A stretch of 64,000 nt of DNA from Bacillus oleivorans (GTDB lineage: Bacteria; Bacillota; Bacilli; Bacillales; JC228): contig NZ_OAOP01000003.1 of NCBI RefSeq assembly GCF_900207585.1, forward strand, positions 186,001-250,000, read 5' to 3'. The position numbers and the translations under genes are program-made. The notes beneath the pieces are model-generated. The model did no database searches. It had not been told where the DNA came from and saw only the letters and a program-made list of their open reading frames with translations. Positions 1-8,613 of this stretch are shown here, one piece after another. Each line of letters starts with the position of its first letter. The first letter of the stretch is position 1.

Positions 1-410
1 ACTTGCTTAAATACTTTTTCAAGTTCATTAAAGTCATTTAGAAGTATTTTTTCTATGGAAGGATCAATATGTCCAATAAGCAATGAAGAATTAGTTATAA
101 TACAACTTTTGGGAATGTCATCTGAATAGCATTCTTCAATATGTTGATAAAAAAAGGATTTAAGTGATTCTTTAGTGTTTATGCCACTAAAAAGTAAATT
201 TCTCTTTCGATAGCCATAGTTTTTATAATGTTCTAAAACCAGTTTAAATAGTTCATCCTTATCTCCAAAACTATCGTAGAGAGTGGATCGACTTATTCCC
301 ATTGTTTCAATAAGATCTGAGATATATGTAGCGTCATAACCTTTTTCCCAGAATAAATACATTGCTTTATCCAAAGCATGTTCTTTGTTAAAACTAATAC
401 TTCTACCCAA
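1..410 (-). CDS. TetR/AcrR-family transcriptional regulator (C-terminus off the left edge)
   Basis: Reading leftward from a TTG at 410, the frame stays open to the window edge and gives about 136 residues. The N-terminus is a typical TetR DNA-binding domain: LGRSISFNKEHALDKAMYLF, then a helix-turn-helix with ISDLIETMGISRSTLYDSFG, then DKDELFKLVLEHY. A GGGGGTG ribosome binding site lies about 8 bases before the TTG. No ATG exists in this frame, which is why a different, meaningless frame (293-487) can look longer. The ligand-binding domain continues outside the window, so the regulated target cannot be inferred. Confidence 0.8.
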   Translation of the reverse strand, partial: MGRSISFNKEHALDKAMYLFWEKGYDATYISDLIETMGISRSTLYDSFGDKDELFKLVLEHYKNYGYRKRNLLFSGINTKESLKSFFYQHIEECYSDDIPKSCIITNSSLLIGHIDPSIEKILLNDFNELEKVFKQ

Positions 411-606
411 CTTACAACACCCCCATTCATATAAATTAGTATAGATGTTTTGGAACGAAGAGTCCAGAAAAACATATTCTTAATCAATTTCGTTAAAGGG
501 CGCTTTTCTGAAACAATGAAAAGTGCTTATTTCTGCTTTATAAAATATTGAATTAATAGAAATTGCGAAATAAAGGAGATGAAAAAAGATGAGTTAATGA
601 CTCACC

Positions 607-807
607 TTATTTTTTACAAACTGAACAGAGTATTTTATCAGCATGCTTGCTCATTGATGCATCAAAAGCACCATAAGGTAATTTAGTTGGGCTTGGTAAT
701 TTTAGTTCAATTTGGACACTTTCATTAGTTTTAAGTTCTTTATTACAAATAGAACATTTTAATTGTTTATCTTTAAACCCAAAACCACGATGTATGAATA
801 ATAGGTT
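607..807 (-). pseudogene. Small zinc-ribbon-like protein lacking a start codon
   Basis: The minus frame from 807 to the TAA at 609-607 encodes a cysteine-paired small protein: an early KCSICNKEL knuckle, a middle part containing LPYGAFDASMSKH, and a C-terminal LCSVCKK knuckle. Two CxxC pairs suggest one bound zinc. It resembles small Bacillus zinc-ribbon proteins of unknown function. The frame is closed by TGA at 810-808, and no ATG, GTG or TTG occurs before the conserved part, so the 5' end appears lost or frameshifted. It may be a remnant, or translation may start at a rare codon. Confidence 0.45.
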
Positions 808-933
808 TCAAAATAATTAATAGTGTGCAGTTCGCTTAAATAGTAAAAGAGTGATCTTCAGCAAATAGCACTTAGCAGAAAAAGAAAGCGTAAGCTCTTA
901 ATTTTTGACGAAAATTTGTTTGTTGAAAGAATT

Positions 934-963
934 CTTTTACTCACCTTGAGAGATGAGTAAAAG
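934..963 (-). terminator. Hairpin after the SDR gene
   Basis: Arms CTTTTACTCA and TGAGTAAAAG lie just beyond the stop codon of the minus-strand SDR gene. The T tract on the minus strand is weak, so this is a probable rather than clear intrinsic terminator. Confidence 0.4.
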
Positions 964-971
964 AAAAAGTG

Positions 972-1766
972 CTAGAAAATAGTCGGTACCATGCCTCCAT
1001 CCATACGGATCGGAGAACCTTTAAAAGCGGATGCATAAGGGCTACATATAAAGGTAGCTAATCTACCTATCTCAGTTGGCTTGATAAATCGTTGGATTTC
1101 AGACTGAGGTAGATTTGTAGTCATAAATTCTTTCTCTTTTTCTGAAAAAGTCATATCTTCATTAGGGTACATCCCCTCAATTATTTGATACACATTTTCG
1201 GAGAGTGATGGTCCCGGCATGATCGTATTGACTGTAACTTCTTTTCCTATTGTTAATTTAGATAGGCTTTTTGACAATGATAATAGCATTGATTTTGTCA
1301 TACAATATTGAGGCATTTGTCCCGAGGGCATAACTGCTTCTTCACTCGCAATAAAGATAATTCGACCAAAATTATTTTTTATCATTTTAGGTAAGTAAAA
1401 TTTAGATAATCCATTTGCAGCAAGAACATTAGTACGGATATACTTTTCCCATACTTCATCGTCGACGTCCTCATATTTCATAATTTCATAAATCCCCATA
1501 TTGTTAACTAAAATATCAATTTGGGAATGTTTTTTAAATAATGCTTCCCTTTGTTGAATATCTACAATATCGGCAGTAGCATTTTGAGGGAAGGTATCAG
1601 GGAACTCTAACGTAATTTCATTTACGGTTCGTTCTACCTCTTCGTAATTTCGTCCATTAATTAGTACATTAACACCTTCTTTTGCAAGTTCAATGGCAAT
1701 TGCTTTACCAATCCCTCTTGTTGATCCAGTGACTAAAGCTGTTTTATTTTTTAATTCCATATCCAT
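972..1766 (-). CDS. SDR-family NAD(P)-dependent oxidoreductase
   Basis: The 264-residue protein is a classical short-chain dehydrogenase. It has the cofactor glycine motif TGSTRGIG near residues 14-21, an NNMG variant of the NNAG motif around residue 88, and a catalytic tyrosine-lysine pair in YCMTK. C-terminal DGGMV matches the usual Rossmann-fold ending. AAGGAG precedes the first ATG by 8 bases. The substrate is unknown. An AraC-type gene lies 97 bases upstream on the same strand, so the two may be co-regulated; that link is inferred from position only. Confidence 0.85.
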   Translation of the reverse strand: MDMELKNKTALVTGSTRGIGKAIAIELAKEGVNVLINGRNYEEVERTVNEITLEFPDTFPQNATADIVDIQQREALFKKHSQIDILVNNMGIYEIMKYEDVDDEVWEKYIRTNVLAANGLSKFYLPKMIKNNFGRIIFIASEEAVMPSGQMPQYCMTKSMLLSLSKSLSKLTIGKEVTVNTIMPGPSLSENVYQIIEGMYPNEDMTFSEKEKEFMTTNLPQSEIQRFIKPTEIGRLATFICSPYASAFKGSPIRMDGGMVPTIF

Positions 1767-1863
1767 AATACATTGCTCCTTTTAGTTTAAAAAAATAATC
1801 CTTTTATTTTGTAGTTATTATTAAGTTATCCGGCTGTTAATTCAGTGTCAAAAAGTAAACTAG

Positions 1864-2886
1864 TCAATTAATCAATTTTGCACCGAGATGTTCAGTACGC
1901 CATTTTAAAGGGGTAGCACCTTCCCAAAGGTGAAAGGCACGGTAGAATGAGTTTTGGTCTTCATATCCAATCAAAAAGGCGACCTCTTTAATATCAAGTG
2001 ACGGGTCTGCCAGGTACTCTCTAGCCTGCTCATGTCGAACTTTTGTTAACAAATGCTTGAAGCTCGTGCCTTCTTCAGTAAGTCGCCGCTGCAAGGTACG
2101 ATCGCTTATCCCTAACTCGCTCGCGATAGTCTGAATGTCAGGGCGACCTCCTGTTAGGCTACGTTTCATGATCCACTTGACCGTCTCGGTAATTGAGGGG
2201 CTGCGTGGCTGCTCAATCAACGACTGTTCCAGTACGGGAGTCAGCATCTCCAGCAATTCTGCATTGTACGAGACAAAGGGACGATCCAGATCTGCTCGAT
2301 GTATAGTCAACCTGTTACAATTTGTACCGATCTGAATTCGGCAGCCAAAGTAATCTTCAAGTATCTGTAGGTCGCCAATTGAATGGGTAGAAAATTCTAC
2401 GAACTTTGCTGTCAAAGTTTGACCTGTGCCCCGGCGTCCCAGCTCGAGAAGAAATGCCAACGTAATACCAATTAGAATGGGAGGACTGGGGTGTTCACTA
2501 TGCAATGTTTTTATTTCAATTGTACAGAGTTCATCTTCCTCGATGATATGTAAGCTTTCTGGAGGGCACAGTTGTTTGTACCTGGCCATTCGCTTTAAAG
2601 CATCACGGTAGTCACGAGCGTGGTAAGTTGCTAAGACAGTCGGAGGGAAATGATCTGTTTCAAAGGATTTCACAAGCTTGATGATTCCTTTGGCAGTGTC
2701 ATCGATGAGATCGGAGTAAGCCTGCCAGATTGCAAAATATTGGGCTGTGGTGACAACTGGATCAGAAACAATGGTGATTGGCAATTGTGCTTTTCGAACC
2801 ACGTCGTGGGCGACTATTCCCAATTGACGTAATCCTGCCCAAAATCCTGCTGGAATTTTAATACGATTAGAGGTATATAACGTCAT
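1864..2886 (-). CDS. AraC-family regulator with arabinose-binding-like N-terminal domain
   Basis: The 340-residue protein has the two-part layout of OruR/ArgR-type AraC regulators. A long N-terminal sensory domain (about 1-230, PF12625-like) is followed by a C-terminal AraC HTH pair (about 235-335) with IASELGISDRTLQRRL and the second helix motif VAFLIGYEDQNSFYRAFHLW. This architecture is commoner in Proteobacteria and Actinobacteria than in Bacillus. The DNA also looks richer in G+C than its neighbours, which suggests acquisition by transfer. It probably controls itself and the downstream SDR gene. Confidence 0.85.
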   Translation of the reverse strand: MTLYTSNRIKIPAGFWAGLRQLGIVAHDVVRKAQLPITIVSDPVVTTAQYFAIWQAYSDLIDDTAKGIIKLVKSFETDHFPPTVLATYHARDYRDALKRMARYKQLCPPESLHIIEEDELCTIEIKTLHSEHPSPPILIGITLAFLLELGRRGTGQTLTAKFVEFSTHSIGDLQILEDYFGCRIQIGTNCNRLTIHRADLDRPFVSYNAELLEMLTPVLEQSLIEQPRSPSITETVKWIMKRSLTGGRPDIQTIASELGISDRTLQRRLTEEGTSFKHLLTKVRHEQAREYLADPSLDIKEVAFLIGYEDQNSFYRAFHLWEGATPLKWRTEHLGAKLIN

Positions 2887-3114
2887 AAGTAGGGGTCTCC
2901 TTTATCTATTAACATTAGTAGTTTAATCGTAAATTGTGTGCTTCTTTGCTAACGGTACAGTTTAATAGTACCTCTCCAACGATGCTTTGTAACTAGCAAA
3001 TGGCGACAAAACACTTGCTAACTACGCCAAATAATAATAAAAACGACAGCAGTACATAAGGATTGTTATACTAAATTCTTGGTCAGTTTTTTAAAGCTCT
3101 ATCTTATTTTCCAC

Positions 3115-3240
3115 TATTCAGCAAACAAAGCGCGATTGTGGAATAAGCATCCCTTTTCTTATTTAACAAACGGGTGTGATTGTTCAATAAAAGCAGTCTC
3201 TCCTTTCTTATTGAAGTAATGGGAAGGTAAGTTGAATAAG
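3115..3240 (+). repeat. Three tandem degenerate module-B elements
   Basis: Three units follow one another with about 45-base spacing. Each reads as an AACAAACGGGTG-like or GAAGTAATGGGA-like left side followed by a GTTGAATAAG-like tail (tails at about 3138-3147, 3181-3192 and 3231-3240). This is the only triple of the family in the window. Confidence 0.6.
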
Positions 3241-3304
3241 GAGATCGTCATTTAGTCAATCATATTTCCTTTATCATTTACTCAGAAAATTTCGATTCGA
3301 ATAT

Positions 3305-3324
3305 GGAATATTATGTTAAAATTA
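3305..3324 (+). promoter_or_regulatory. Recurrent promoter-like 20-mer, copy 1
   Basis: GGAATATTATGTTAAAATTA contains an extended -10 (TGTTAAAAT). It occurs at five places in the window, always upstream of a plus-strand gene and usually after a module-B element. Here it lies about 95 bases before the DUF5412 gene start. Confidence 0.5.
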
Positions 3325-3417
3325 TTTTGAGGAATTTCAGAACTAACTGACAGGTAAGTGTAAGAGGGTATTAAAATAAATTATTTAATTCAAACCGGAA
3401 TCCGTAGGGGGTAACAG

Positions 3418-3941
3418 ATGTACCTGAAATATAATATATATTCTTTTTATTTCACCATACTCTGTCTTTTCTTCTTTTCTTCTTTTCTTTATGTTTGTTT
3501 GACTCAACGATTATTCATTTCAACATTCTCTACTTTGTTATTTACTTTATCATTATGTTACCTCTTGTCTTTGGAATTCTTGGATTTAAATACAATGATA
3601 CAATAATTTCAAAGATTAGAAGTTGGTTAACAATCTTTTTTGTCCTTATTTTATTAATTATTTTGGTGATTCTGCTTTTGTTATCCTCTTTGGGAAGAGA
3701 TGAATTAATAAAAACCGTTCAGTCACCAGATGAAAACTATACCATTAATTTTTATTCCTGGGATGCTGGTGCAGCTGGAACATTTGGAATTTCAGGAGAA
3801 GTAGAGGGATTCTGGTCTCATAGAAGGATTTACTATGAAAGAAGAATTGAACAAGCAGAATTAGAATGGTTAAACAATCACACCATTTCTATTAATGGGC
3901 ATCATTTGGATTTAGATAATGAAGAGACTTTTCCAAGGTAA
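3418..3941 (+). pseudogene. DUF5412-family membrane protein, probably frameshifted near its N-terminus
   Basis: The C-terminal 110 residues are clearly DUF5412-like: a membrane segment, then SPDENYTINFYSWDAGAAG, and the ending ISINGHHLDLDNEETFPR. The only good start (ATG at 3418 after GGGGG) is in a different frame from this part. The conserved frame is open from 3435 but begins only at a TTG (3495) with no ribosome binding site. A pyrimidine tract of TTTTCTTC units (about 3467-3490) sits at the junction, so an indel there is the simplest explanation. If translation starts at 3495 the gene would be a 148-residue intact CDS. The protein's role is unknown. Confidence 0.55.
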
Positions 3942-3956
3942 GTATCTTTTTAATAT

Positions 3957-3987
3957 TTAACTAACGGGTCAGGATAGTTCAAGAAGG
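3957..3987 (+). repeat. Module-B element after the DUF5412 gene
   Basis: ACTAACGGGTCAGGATAGTT begins about 18 bases after the stop codon; left arm TAACTAA, loop CGGGTCAGG and a decayed right arm. Confidence 0.65.
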
Positions 3988-4049
3988 TAATCTGACATTT
4001 TGTAAAAATAAAAAGATGCATTAATGTAGACATTTCAGGGGGAGAGAGA

Positions 4050-4412
4050 ATGAGGAATGTTTTTATTGGATTTGTCTTAAGTTTGTTATTGTTACTTTGT
4101 TTTACATTATTAAATGGAATTGGCATATCGATTTCTTTTGGGATTTCACTAGTCATTACCTCAATTGTATTTGTATATTTTGTAAATAATAAGAAACCTA
4201 ATCTCAAAGGGATTGTATTAATTTCCATAGTGACTGGAGTATTTTATATAATCTATGTTTCAATCGGAATTAAATTATTCCCAAATGAAGAAGTAAGGGA
4301 TTTAGGAGATGTAGTTATGCCCTATCTATATGCTTTTATTTTTGGTTTACTTACAACTTTTGTTTTTATCTTTTTAGGATTTAAATATATGCAAAGAGTA
4401 GCTAAAAATTGA
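4050..4412 (+). CDS. Hypothetical four-helix membrane protein
   Basis: The 120-residue product has four hydrophobic stretches (about 4-24, 27-45, 53-72 and 90-112) joined by short polar loops such as NNKKPNLKG and FPNEEVRDLGD. A strong GGGGGAGAGAG site precedes the ATG. The stop overlaps the region just before the next small ORF. I do not recognise the family, and no catalytic motif is visible. Confidence 0.65.
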   Translation: MRNVFIGFVLSLLLLLCFTLLNGIGISISFGISLVITSIVFVYFVNNKKPNLKGIVLISIVTGVFYIIYVSIGIKLFPNEEVRDLGDVVMPYLYAFIFGLLTTFVFIFLGFKYMQRVAKN

Positions 4413-4453
4413 GGGAATCCGTGGTTTTAAAATCCATGACAGGGGAGATTACC

Positions 4454-4648
4454 ATGAATTCTTATACTAAAGGGATTATTCTTTCAATAATCCTTTTTGT
4501 AGTTTTTGTTGTACTTTATTATTTAATAGGTAGGAACGGTTTTATAATTGATGACGGTATTCTAATGGTAAGCCAAGTATTTTTGGGATTTATCCATTGG
4601 ATTTATGCTTGGCCGCTTTACAAATATTTTCTTCTAAATTCTTGCTGA
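4454..4648 (+). CDS. Hypothetical small membrane protein
   Basis: The 64-residue product has two hydrophobic segments (about residues 8-27 and 36-58). The ATG at 4454 is chosen because AGGGGAG lies 8 bases upstream; a longer frame back to 4409 has no such site. It lies downstream of another small membrane protein and may be co-transcribed with it. Function is unknown. Confidence 0.5.
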   Translation: MNSYTKGIILSIILFVVFVVLYYLIGRNGFIIDDGILMVSQVFLGFIHWIYAWPLYKYFLLNSC

Positions 4649-4934
4649 TCCTTACGGAACCATACATTGTGGACAATAAATCAAAATGGGTTGTGAATTA
4701 TTTTATGTTTAAATAGGTGATATAGCAGTAAGTATCACTTCATATTAAGATAGCTGGGCCGGTTAGAGTAACAATTTAACAAAACGTTGATTCCTTTTTA
4801 ATGCTGGCAATTGTCTATTTAGCTTGAAATTTGCTTATCGTACAATATTATGAAAAGTTGCTGATACCCCTGAATAAAAAATCTTCCTATTCAAACAATA
4901 TGGGTAGTCTACCACCAGATAGGGAGGGAAATAC

Positions 4935-5483
4935 ATGATAAAAATTTGGGAAACAATTATGGATGCCATAAAATCACAGTCAGTTCAAGACGAAGACCAG
5001 CCTCTTCATGTTGGCGAAGTCATGGCATGCTGGATTTACTTAGCGGGACTTGAATTAGCAAAAGTCTCTGTTCAGGCAGGTTTAAATACCACGACGGATG
5101 ATGAACTAAAAGCAATGCTTGAAGAGGATATGAAACTAGGTACCAGTCAAAGGGAGCGGCTCCATCATTTCATGATTAAGGAAGGAATTCCGTTACCTTC
5201 TGCTCCAGAAGATATGCCAATATCAGATCCTAAAGGTATTCCTCTCGGTGTTAAATTAACTGATGATGTAATTGCAAACGAATTATCTTTAAAAATCGCA
5301 AGTTTAATTTTGCGCGCTGCTGGTGCTGCTGCCGAATCGATTCGTACAGATGTTGGTTTATTGTTTATTCAGTTTCAAGCAGAAAAATTAGCTTACGCAA
5401 CTAGACTAAAACATTTAATGCGTAAACGGGGATGGATTAAAATACCGCCATTTTATGTTCCACCTGGGTCCCAACACCATTAA
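4935..5483 (+). CDS. DUF3231-family protein (CotF-like, ferritin-fold)
   Basis: The 182-residue protein matches the second half of the DUF3231 family, which is widespread in spore-forming Bacilli and related to spore coat protein CotF. Typical blocks are LHVGEVMACWIYLAGLELAK near the start and the ending FQAEKLAYATRLKHLMRKRG followed by WIKIPPFYVPPG. Full DUF3231 proteins often carry two such domains, so this is the single-domain form. AGGGAGGG precedes the ATG. The exact function is not established. Confidence 0.8.
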   Translation: MIKIWETIMDAIKSQSVQDEDQPLHVGEVMACWIYLAGLELAKVSVQAGLNTTTDDELKAMLEEDMKLGTSQRERLHHFMIKEGIPLPSAPEDMPISDPKGIPLGVKLTDDVIANELSLKIASLILRAAGAAAESIRTDVGLLFIQFQAEKLAYATRLKHLMRKRGWIKIPPFYVPPGSQHH

Positions 5484-5534
5484 AAGAAGTGGCGTAGATA
5501 GTATTGGGAGTGAAAACTAAACATTCTGTTATTG

Positions 5535-5573
5535 CTAACGAGTGCGTTAATTCAAAGGGATTAACGCTTTTTA
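5535..5573 (+). terminator. Module-A element (terminator) after the DUF3231 gene
   Basis: CTAACGAGT leads into arms GCGTTAAT (5544-5551) and ATTAACGC (5560-5567), followed by TTTTTATGTTTTT. This is an intrinsic terminator built from the window-wide element. Confidence 0.75.
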
Positions 5574-5687
5574 TGTTTTTTAGAGAATTCACCAATTTTT
5601 TGAATATAAGGAAATAAACAGTTTTTTAGATTTAGGAACCAACTATGACAGAGCGTCGTCTATTAGGGGGAAGGAAATGAAATGGGA

Positions 5688-5724
5688 AGTTATTGTACTA
5701 CCGAGGCAGGAAAGTTAAAGAAGG
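5688..5724 (+). repeat. Decayed module-B element
   Basis: GTTATTGTACTACCGAGGCA followed by GGAAAGTTAAAGAAGG aligns with the module-B consensus at 42620-42653, with changes in the left arm and the right arm. Confidence 0.6.
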
Positions 5725-5827
5725 AATTAGTCACTCTAACAAAGAAATACTGGTACAGAACCATTTTTTCTTACTAAAGGAGCTTTATTTTAATATTATT
5801 ATTTTATGAAATTGTGGAGTGATTTCA

Positions 5828-6817
5828 ATGGTGGTAGCTGATTTGTGTGAAGCCTGTAAAGTAAATGAAATTAACGTTAAAGAAACCTCCGATGACCCCA
5901 ATCAGCCTTATAAATTATGCAGTCAATGTCACGATAGGTTATTAAAACTCTCCTTGAGACCCATTGAATGGTATAACCTAGCAGTTGTCCATTCTACCAA
6001 CAAATTTTTGCTACACGATGATTTTTACGATGAAGACGGGGAAGCCAGTCAACCAGAAGAAGATGTAATTGTAACTGATAAAGATAAAGCACCAACGTTG
6101 GAAGATGTTCAAAATGATCTAGAGTCTTTGTTAGATTTTTCAATAACTAGATGGTTTCTTGAAGCTGATGTAATAAAAGCCTTTAAAGAACACGATAATC
6201 TAACGATTTTAAAATCTGTAAAATCGAGATTTTATAGAACAGAGAATTACGAGATAAAAACACGAATGTTGGAAATTGTAGCTGATGTATTAGGTACCAC
6301 AGCTTCAGGCTGGGTTAGAGAGCTTTGGGAAAACTATGACAAAGAATTGCTATACCCAATTTCTTGGGCAACAGCGAGTAGTCTTCCAATCGAAGAAGGC
6401 TTAAATAATGTATTTGAGAAATTGAAATCGGTAAAAGAAAAAGAATTGCCTAGAGTCGCTTTCAGCAGTCTTTATCGTTTCCGTTCAAATGACATACTCG
6501 ATTGGATGGAGGCTAATTGTACAATTTTTAATGATAATTGGGGAAGGTTGGCAGCCTTATGTTTTCCTACCTGGGATAGAATGAAAATGTGGTTAGACAA
6601 AGGAAGACCTTTAAGTTTAATTGCTCTTGATACAATGGCAAACTGTTTTATTAGAGGCGGAGACCATGTTGTTGAGCAATTTACTCCTAAGATACTTGGA
6701 ACAGAGAAAAATGAAGTCGACCAGATATTAAATGATTATTATCAAAAAGACAGTGTTCCTCGAGTTAAAATGAAAGTAGCTAGAATAGTGGAGAACAAGA
6801 AAGAAATATTTCAATAA
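5828..6817 (+). CDS. Hypothetical protein with N-terminal CxxC zinc knuckles
   Basis: The 329-residue product starts with two cysteine pairs, CEAC and CSQC, about 22 residues apart, consistent with a small treble-clef or zinc-ribbon fold. An acidic linker (about 60-95) follows, then a mostly helical region of about 230 residues that looks HEAT-like. The ATG at 5828 is chosen because GGAG lies 8 bases upstream. I cannot assign a family. A zinc-dependent scaffold or adaptor role is only a guess. Confidence 0.7.
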   Translation: MVVADLCEACKVNEINVKETSDDPNQPYKLCSQCHDRLLKLSLRPIEWYNLAVVHSTNKFLLHDDFYDEDGEASQPEEDVIVTDKDKAPTLEDVQNDLESLLDFSITRWFLEADVIKAFKEHDNLTILKSVKSRFYRTENYEIKTRMLEIVADVLGTTASGWVRELWENYDKELLYPISWATASSLPIEEGLNNVFEKLKSVKEKELPRVAFSSLYRFRSNDILDWMEANCTIFNDNWGRLAALCFPTWDRMKMWLDKGRPLSLIALDTMANCFIRGGDHVVEQFTPKILGTEKNEVDQILNDYYQKDSVPRVKMKVARIVENKKEIFQ

Positions 6818-6989
6818 AAACTGAGTTAGTTCCTTTAGTCTAATCATGATGGTGAAATACGGGTCCATGTCTTTCTTTATCAAAAAGACATAATTAGTGG
6901 CACATTGTTTGCATTAGAAAATGACGCAAGCAGTAAATTATTAGGTTGGTAAAAAATGATTAATGTAAACGGATGCTAGAACATAAGAA

Positions 6990-7050
6990 CAACGAACTGA
7001 TCGCAGCTCTTATTTCTTATGAGTTAACGAAGCAGGTTAGCATAACAAGT
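6990..7050 (+). repeat. Composite element (CAGCTC-type terminator plus module B)
   Basis: A hairpin around CTGATCGCAG followed by CTCTTATTTCTT leads directly into module B (GTTAACGAAGCAGGTTAG, then CATAACAAG). Similar CAGCTC terminators precede module B at 21453 and 41037. Confidence 0.65.
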
Positions 7051-7105
7051 ATAGTCAACAAGATTATAATGGATTTATAAGTAAAGAGTTGAAAGGAGGA
7101 TGGTT

Positions 7106-7642
7106 ATGGTTTATGTCGCTCTTCTTAGAGGGATTAATGTAGGTGGAAAAAATAAAATTGACATGAAGTTGCTTAAACAAACGTTTGAACAAGTCGGGAT
7201 GAACGATGTGATGACATACATCAATACAGGTAATATTATTTTTTCATACAAGGGTCTATCAAAAACTGAACTATCACATTTTTTGGAAGAAGCAATACAT
7301 AATGATTTCGGATTACAAATTAAAGTAGTAGTTCGAAGTGTCGATGAGGTCAGAGAAATTATTAACGCTATTCCTAAAACTTGGAAAAATGACAAAGACA
7401 TGAGAAGTGATGTCATGTTTTTATGGGATGAAATTAATGATGAATCTGTACTTGGGAATTTGGTTATTAAACCGAATATTGACACGGTAAAGTATGTCCC
7501 CGGCGCGATCCTATGGTCGATTGACAAGAAAAATGTAACTAAAAGCGGTTTGTCAAAAATCGTTGGATCAAAGATATATAAACAAGTTACGGTAAGAAAT
7601 GTCAACACCGTTCGTAAAATATATGAACTGATGCAAGCTTAA
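7106..7642 (+). CDS. DUF1697 domain-containing protein
   Basis: The 178-residue protein opens with VYVALLRGINVGGKNKIDM, the hallmark of DUF1697, and keeps the typical YINTGNIIFS block. The family fold is described as ferredoxin-like, but no biochemical role is established. AAGGAGG ends 6 bases before the ATG at 7106, so that start is preferred over the ATG two codons earlier. It converges with the MBL-fold gene, with a shared terminator between them. Confidence 0.85.
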   Translation: MVYVALLRGINVGGKNKIDMKLLKQTFEQVGMNDVMTYINTGNIIFSYKGLSKTELSHFLEEAIHNDFGLQIKVVVRSVDEVREIINAIPKTWKNDKDMRSDVMFLWDEINDESVLGNLVIKPNIDTVKYVPGAILWSIDKKNVTKSGLSKIVGSKIYKQVTVRNVNTVRKIYELMQA

Positions 7643-7681
7643 AACAGTTAGTTCTCCCGATGATAACTACACCATTTATTA

Positions 7682-7716
7682 AAAACAGACAGAAATATCA
7701 CATTTCTGTCTGTTTT
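7682..7716. terminator. Bidirectional intrinsic terminator
   Basis: Perfect 15-base arms AAAACAGACAGAAAT (7682-7696) and ATTTCTGTCTGTTTT (7702-7716) around a 5-base loop lie between two convergent genes. A/T tails occur on both sides, so it can end transcription from both. Confidence 0.9.
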
Positions 7717-7721
7717 CAGTC

Positions 7722-8483
7722 TTAAAATGAATATGATTCACCATCATTTGGTACTAACACATTAGAAGCGATTCCTCTTTCGTTAATAAAGCTCTTTAGT
7801 TCTTCTCTGGACAATGCCCAGTGATTGACAGCTTCCATGTGGACAGCAATAATTTTTGCATTAGGGGCAGCCTTATACACTTCATATACATCATCTTTCC
7901 CCATGACAAGAGAACCGCCCTCAAAGAATTGGTTATCTCCGGCATTGACCACAATAATTTCCGGTTTATGTGTGTCAATGACTTCTTGTACTGCTTCATA
8001 CCAAACCGTATCGCCAGCTACATATAATGTTTTCTCATCAGGATGCTTGAAGACAACGCCACACACTAGACCAGCAAGCTTTAAGATTTCACCTCTTCCG
8101 TGCTCGCCTTTTGTTTTAATTAATTGGATACCTTCGAAAACGGTATCCTCTTGTAAAACCTCTACATTTTGGAAACCAGTATTTCGAATTTCTGTTGCAT
8201 CTTCTTCATTTTGGGAAAATATTTTAATTTCTTTTGGCAGTGCTTCTTTAGCAGCATCATCCCAGTGGTCATAATGCAGATGAGTGACTATAACAGCATC
8301 AATATCTTGAATAATATTATCAATGGATGTTGGCAAGCTAACCAAAGGATTGTTTTGATCTTGTCTTGGTGCATTTGGGAAAGGAGGGTAAGTCCCTTTT
8401 TCCGCTAACATTGGATCGATTAAAAACTTTTTCCCTGCGTATTCAACAACTAATGTTGCATTACGAATTTGATGTATATTCAT
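7722..8483 (-). CDS. MBL-fold metal-dependent hydrolase
   Basis: The 253-residue protein is a metallo-beta-lactamase-fold hydrolase of the UlaG/UPF0173-like group. It carries the metal motif THLHYDHWD (about residues 66-74), later ligands in GEHGRGE and VAGDT, and a C-terminal AVHMEAVNHW block. The start at 8483 follows AAGGAG; an earlier ATG at 8546 lacks a site. A divergent Lrp-type regulator begins 130 bases away and probably controls it. The substrate is unknown. Confidence 0.85.
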   Translation of the reverse strand: MNIHQIRNATLVVEYAGKKFLIDPMLAEKGTYPPFPNAPRQDQNNPLVSLPTSIDNIIQDIDAVIVTHLHYDHWDDAAKEALPKEIKIFSQNEEDATEIRNTGFQNVEVLQEDTVFEGIQLIKTKGEHGRGEILKLAGLVCGVVFKHPDEKTLYVAGDTVWYEAVQEVIDTHKPEIIVVNAGDNQFFEGGSLVMGKDDVYEVYKAAPNAKIIAVHMEAVNHWALSREELKSFINERGIASNVLVPNDGESYSF

Positions 8484-8613
8484 ATATATTATCTCCTTTT
8501 CATTGAAATTTCTTTGGAACAATGTATATTCTAAACTATGACCCATCGAACGATACAGAGTTTAAATAAAGTCTTTTGCCCGTTTGACTTTATTAATGAA
8601 AGGAGTTAAATAA

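Larger units (their letters stand above)
2887..3417. other. Intergenic region with three degenerate element copies
   Basis: No gene is visible here. The stretch holds the promoter area of the AraC gene, a tandem group of three degenerate copies of the window-wide hairpin element (3115-3240), and a promoter-like 20-mer shared with four other loci (3305-3324). Confidence 0.6.
5484..5827. other. Intergenic region with two element copies
   Basis: It contains a terminator-type element (5535-5573), a decayed module-B copy (5688-5724) and a further fragment at about 5770-5792. No gene is apparent; a 13-codon ORF at about 5677 appears to arise from the repeat itself. Confidence 0.6.

Noticed and set aside
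293-487. 64-codon minus ORF
   Set aside because: It lies in a different frame over the TetR gene, which reads as a typical TetR N-terminus.
7111-7608. 165-codon minus ORF
   Set aside because: It is the shadow of the DUF1697 gene, with no translation signal.
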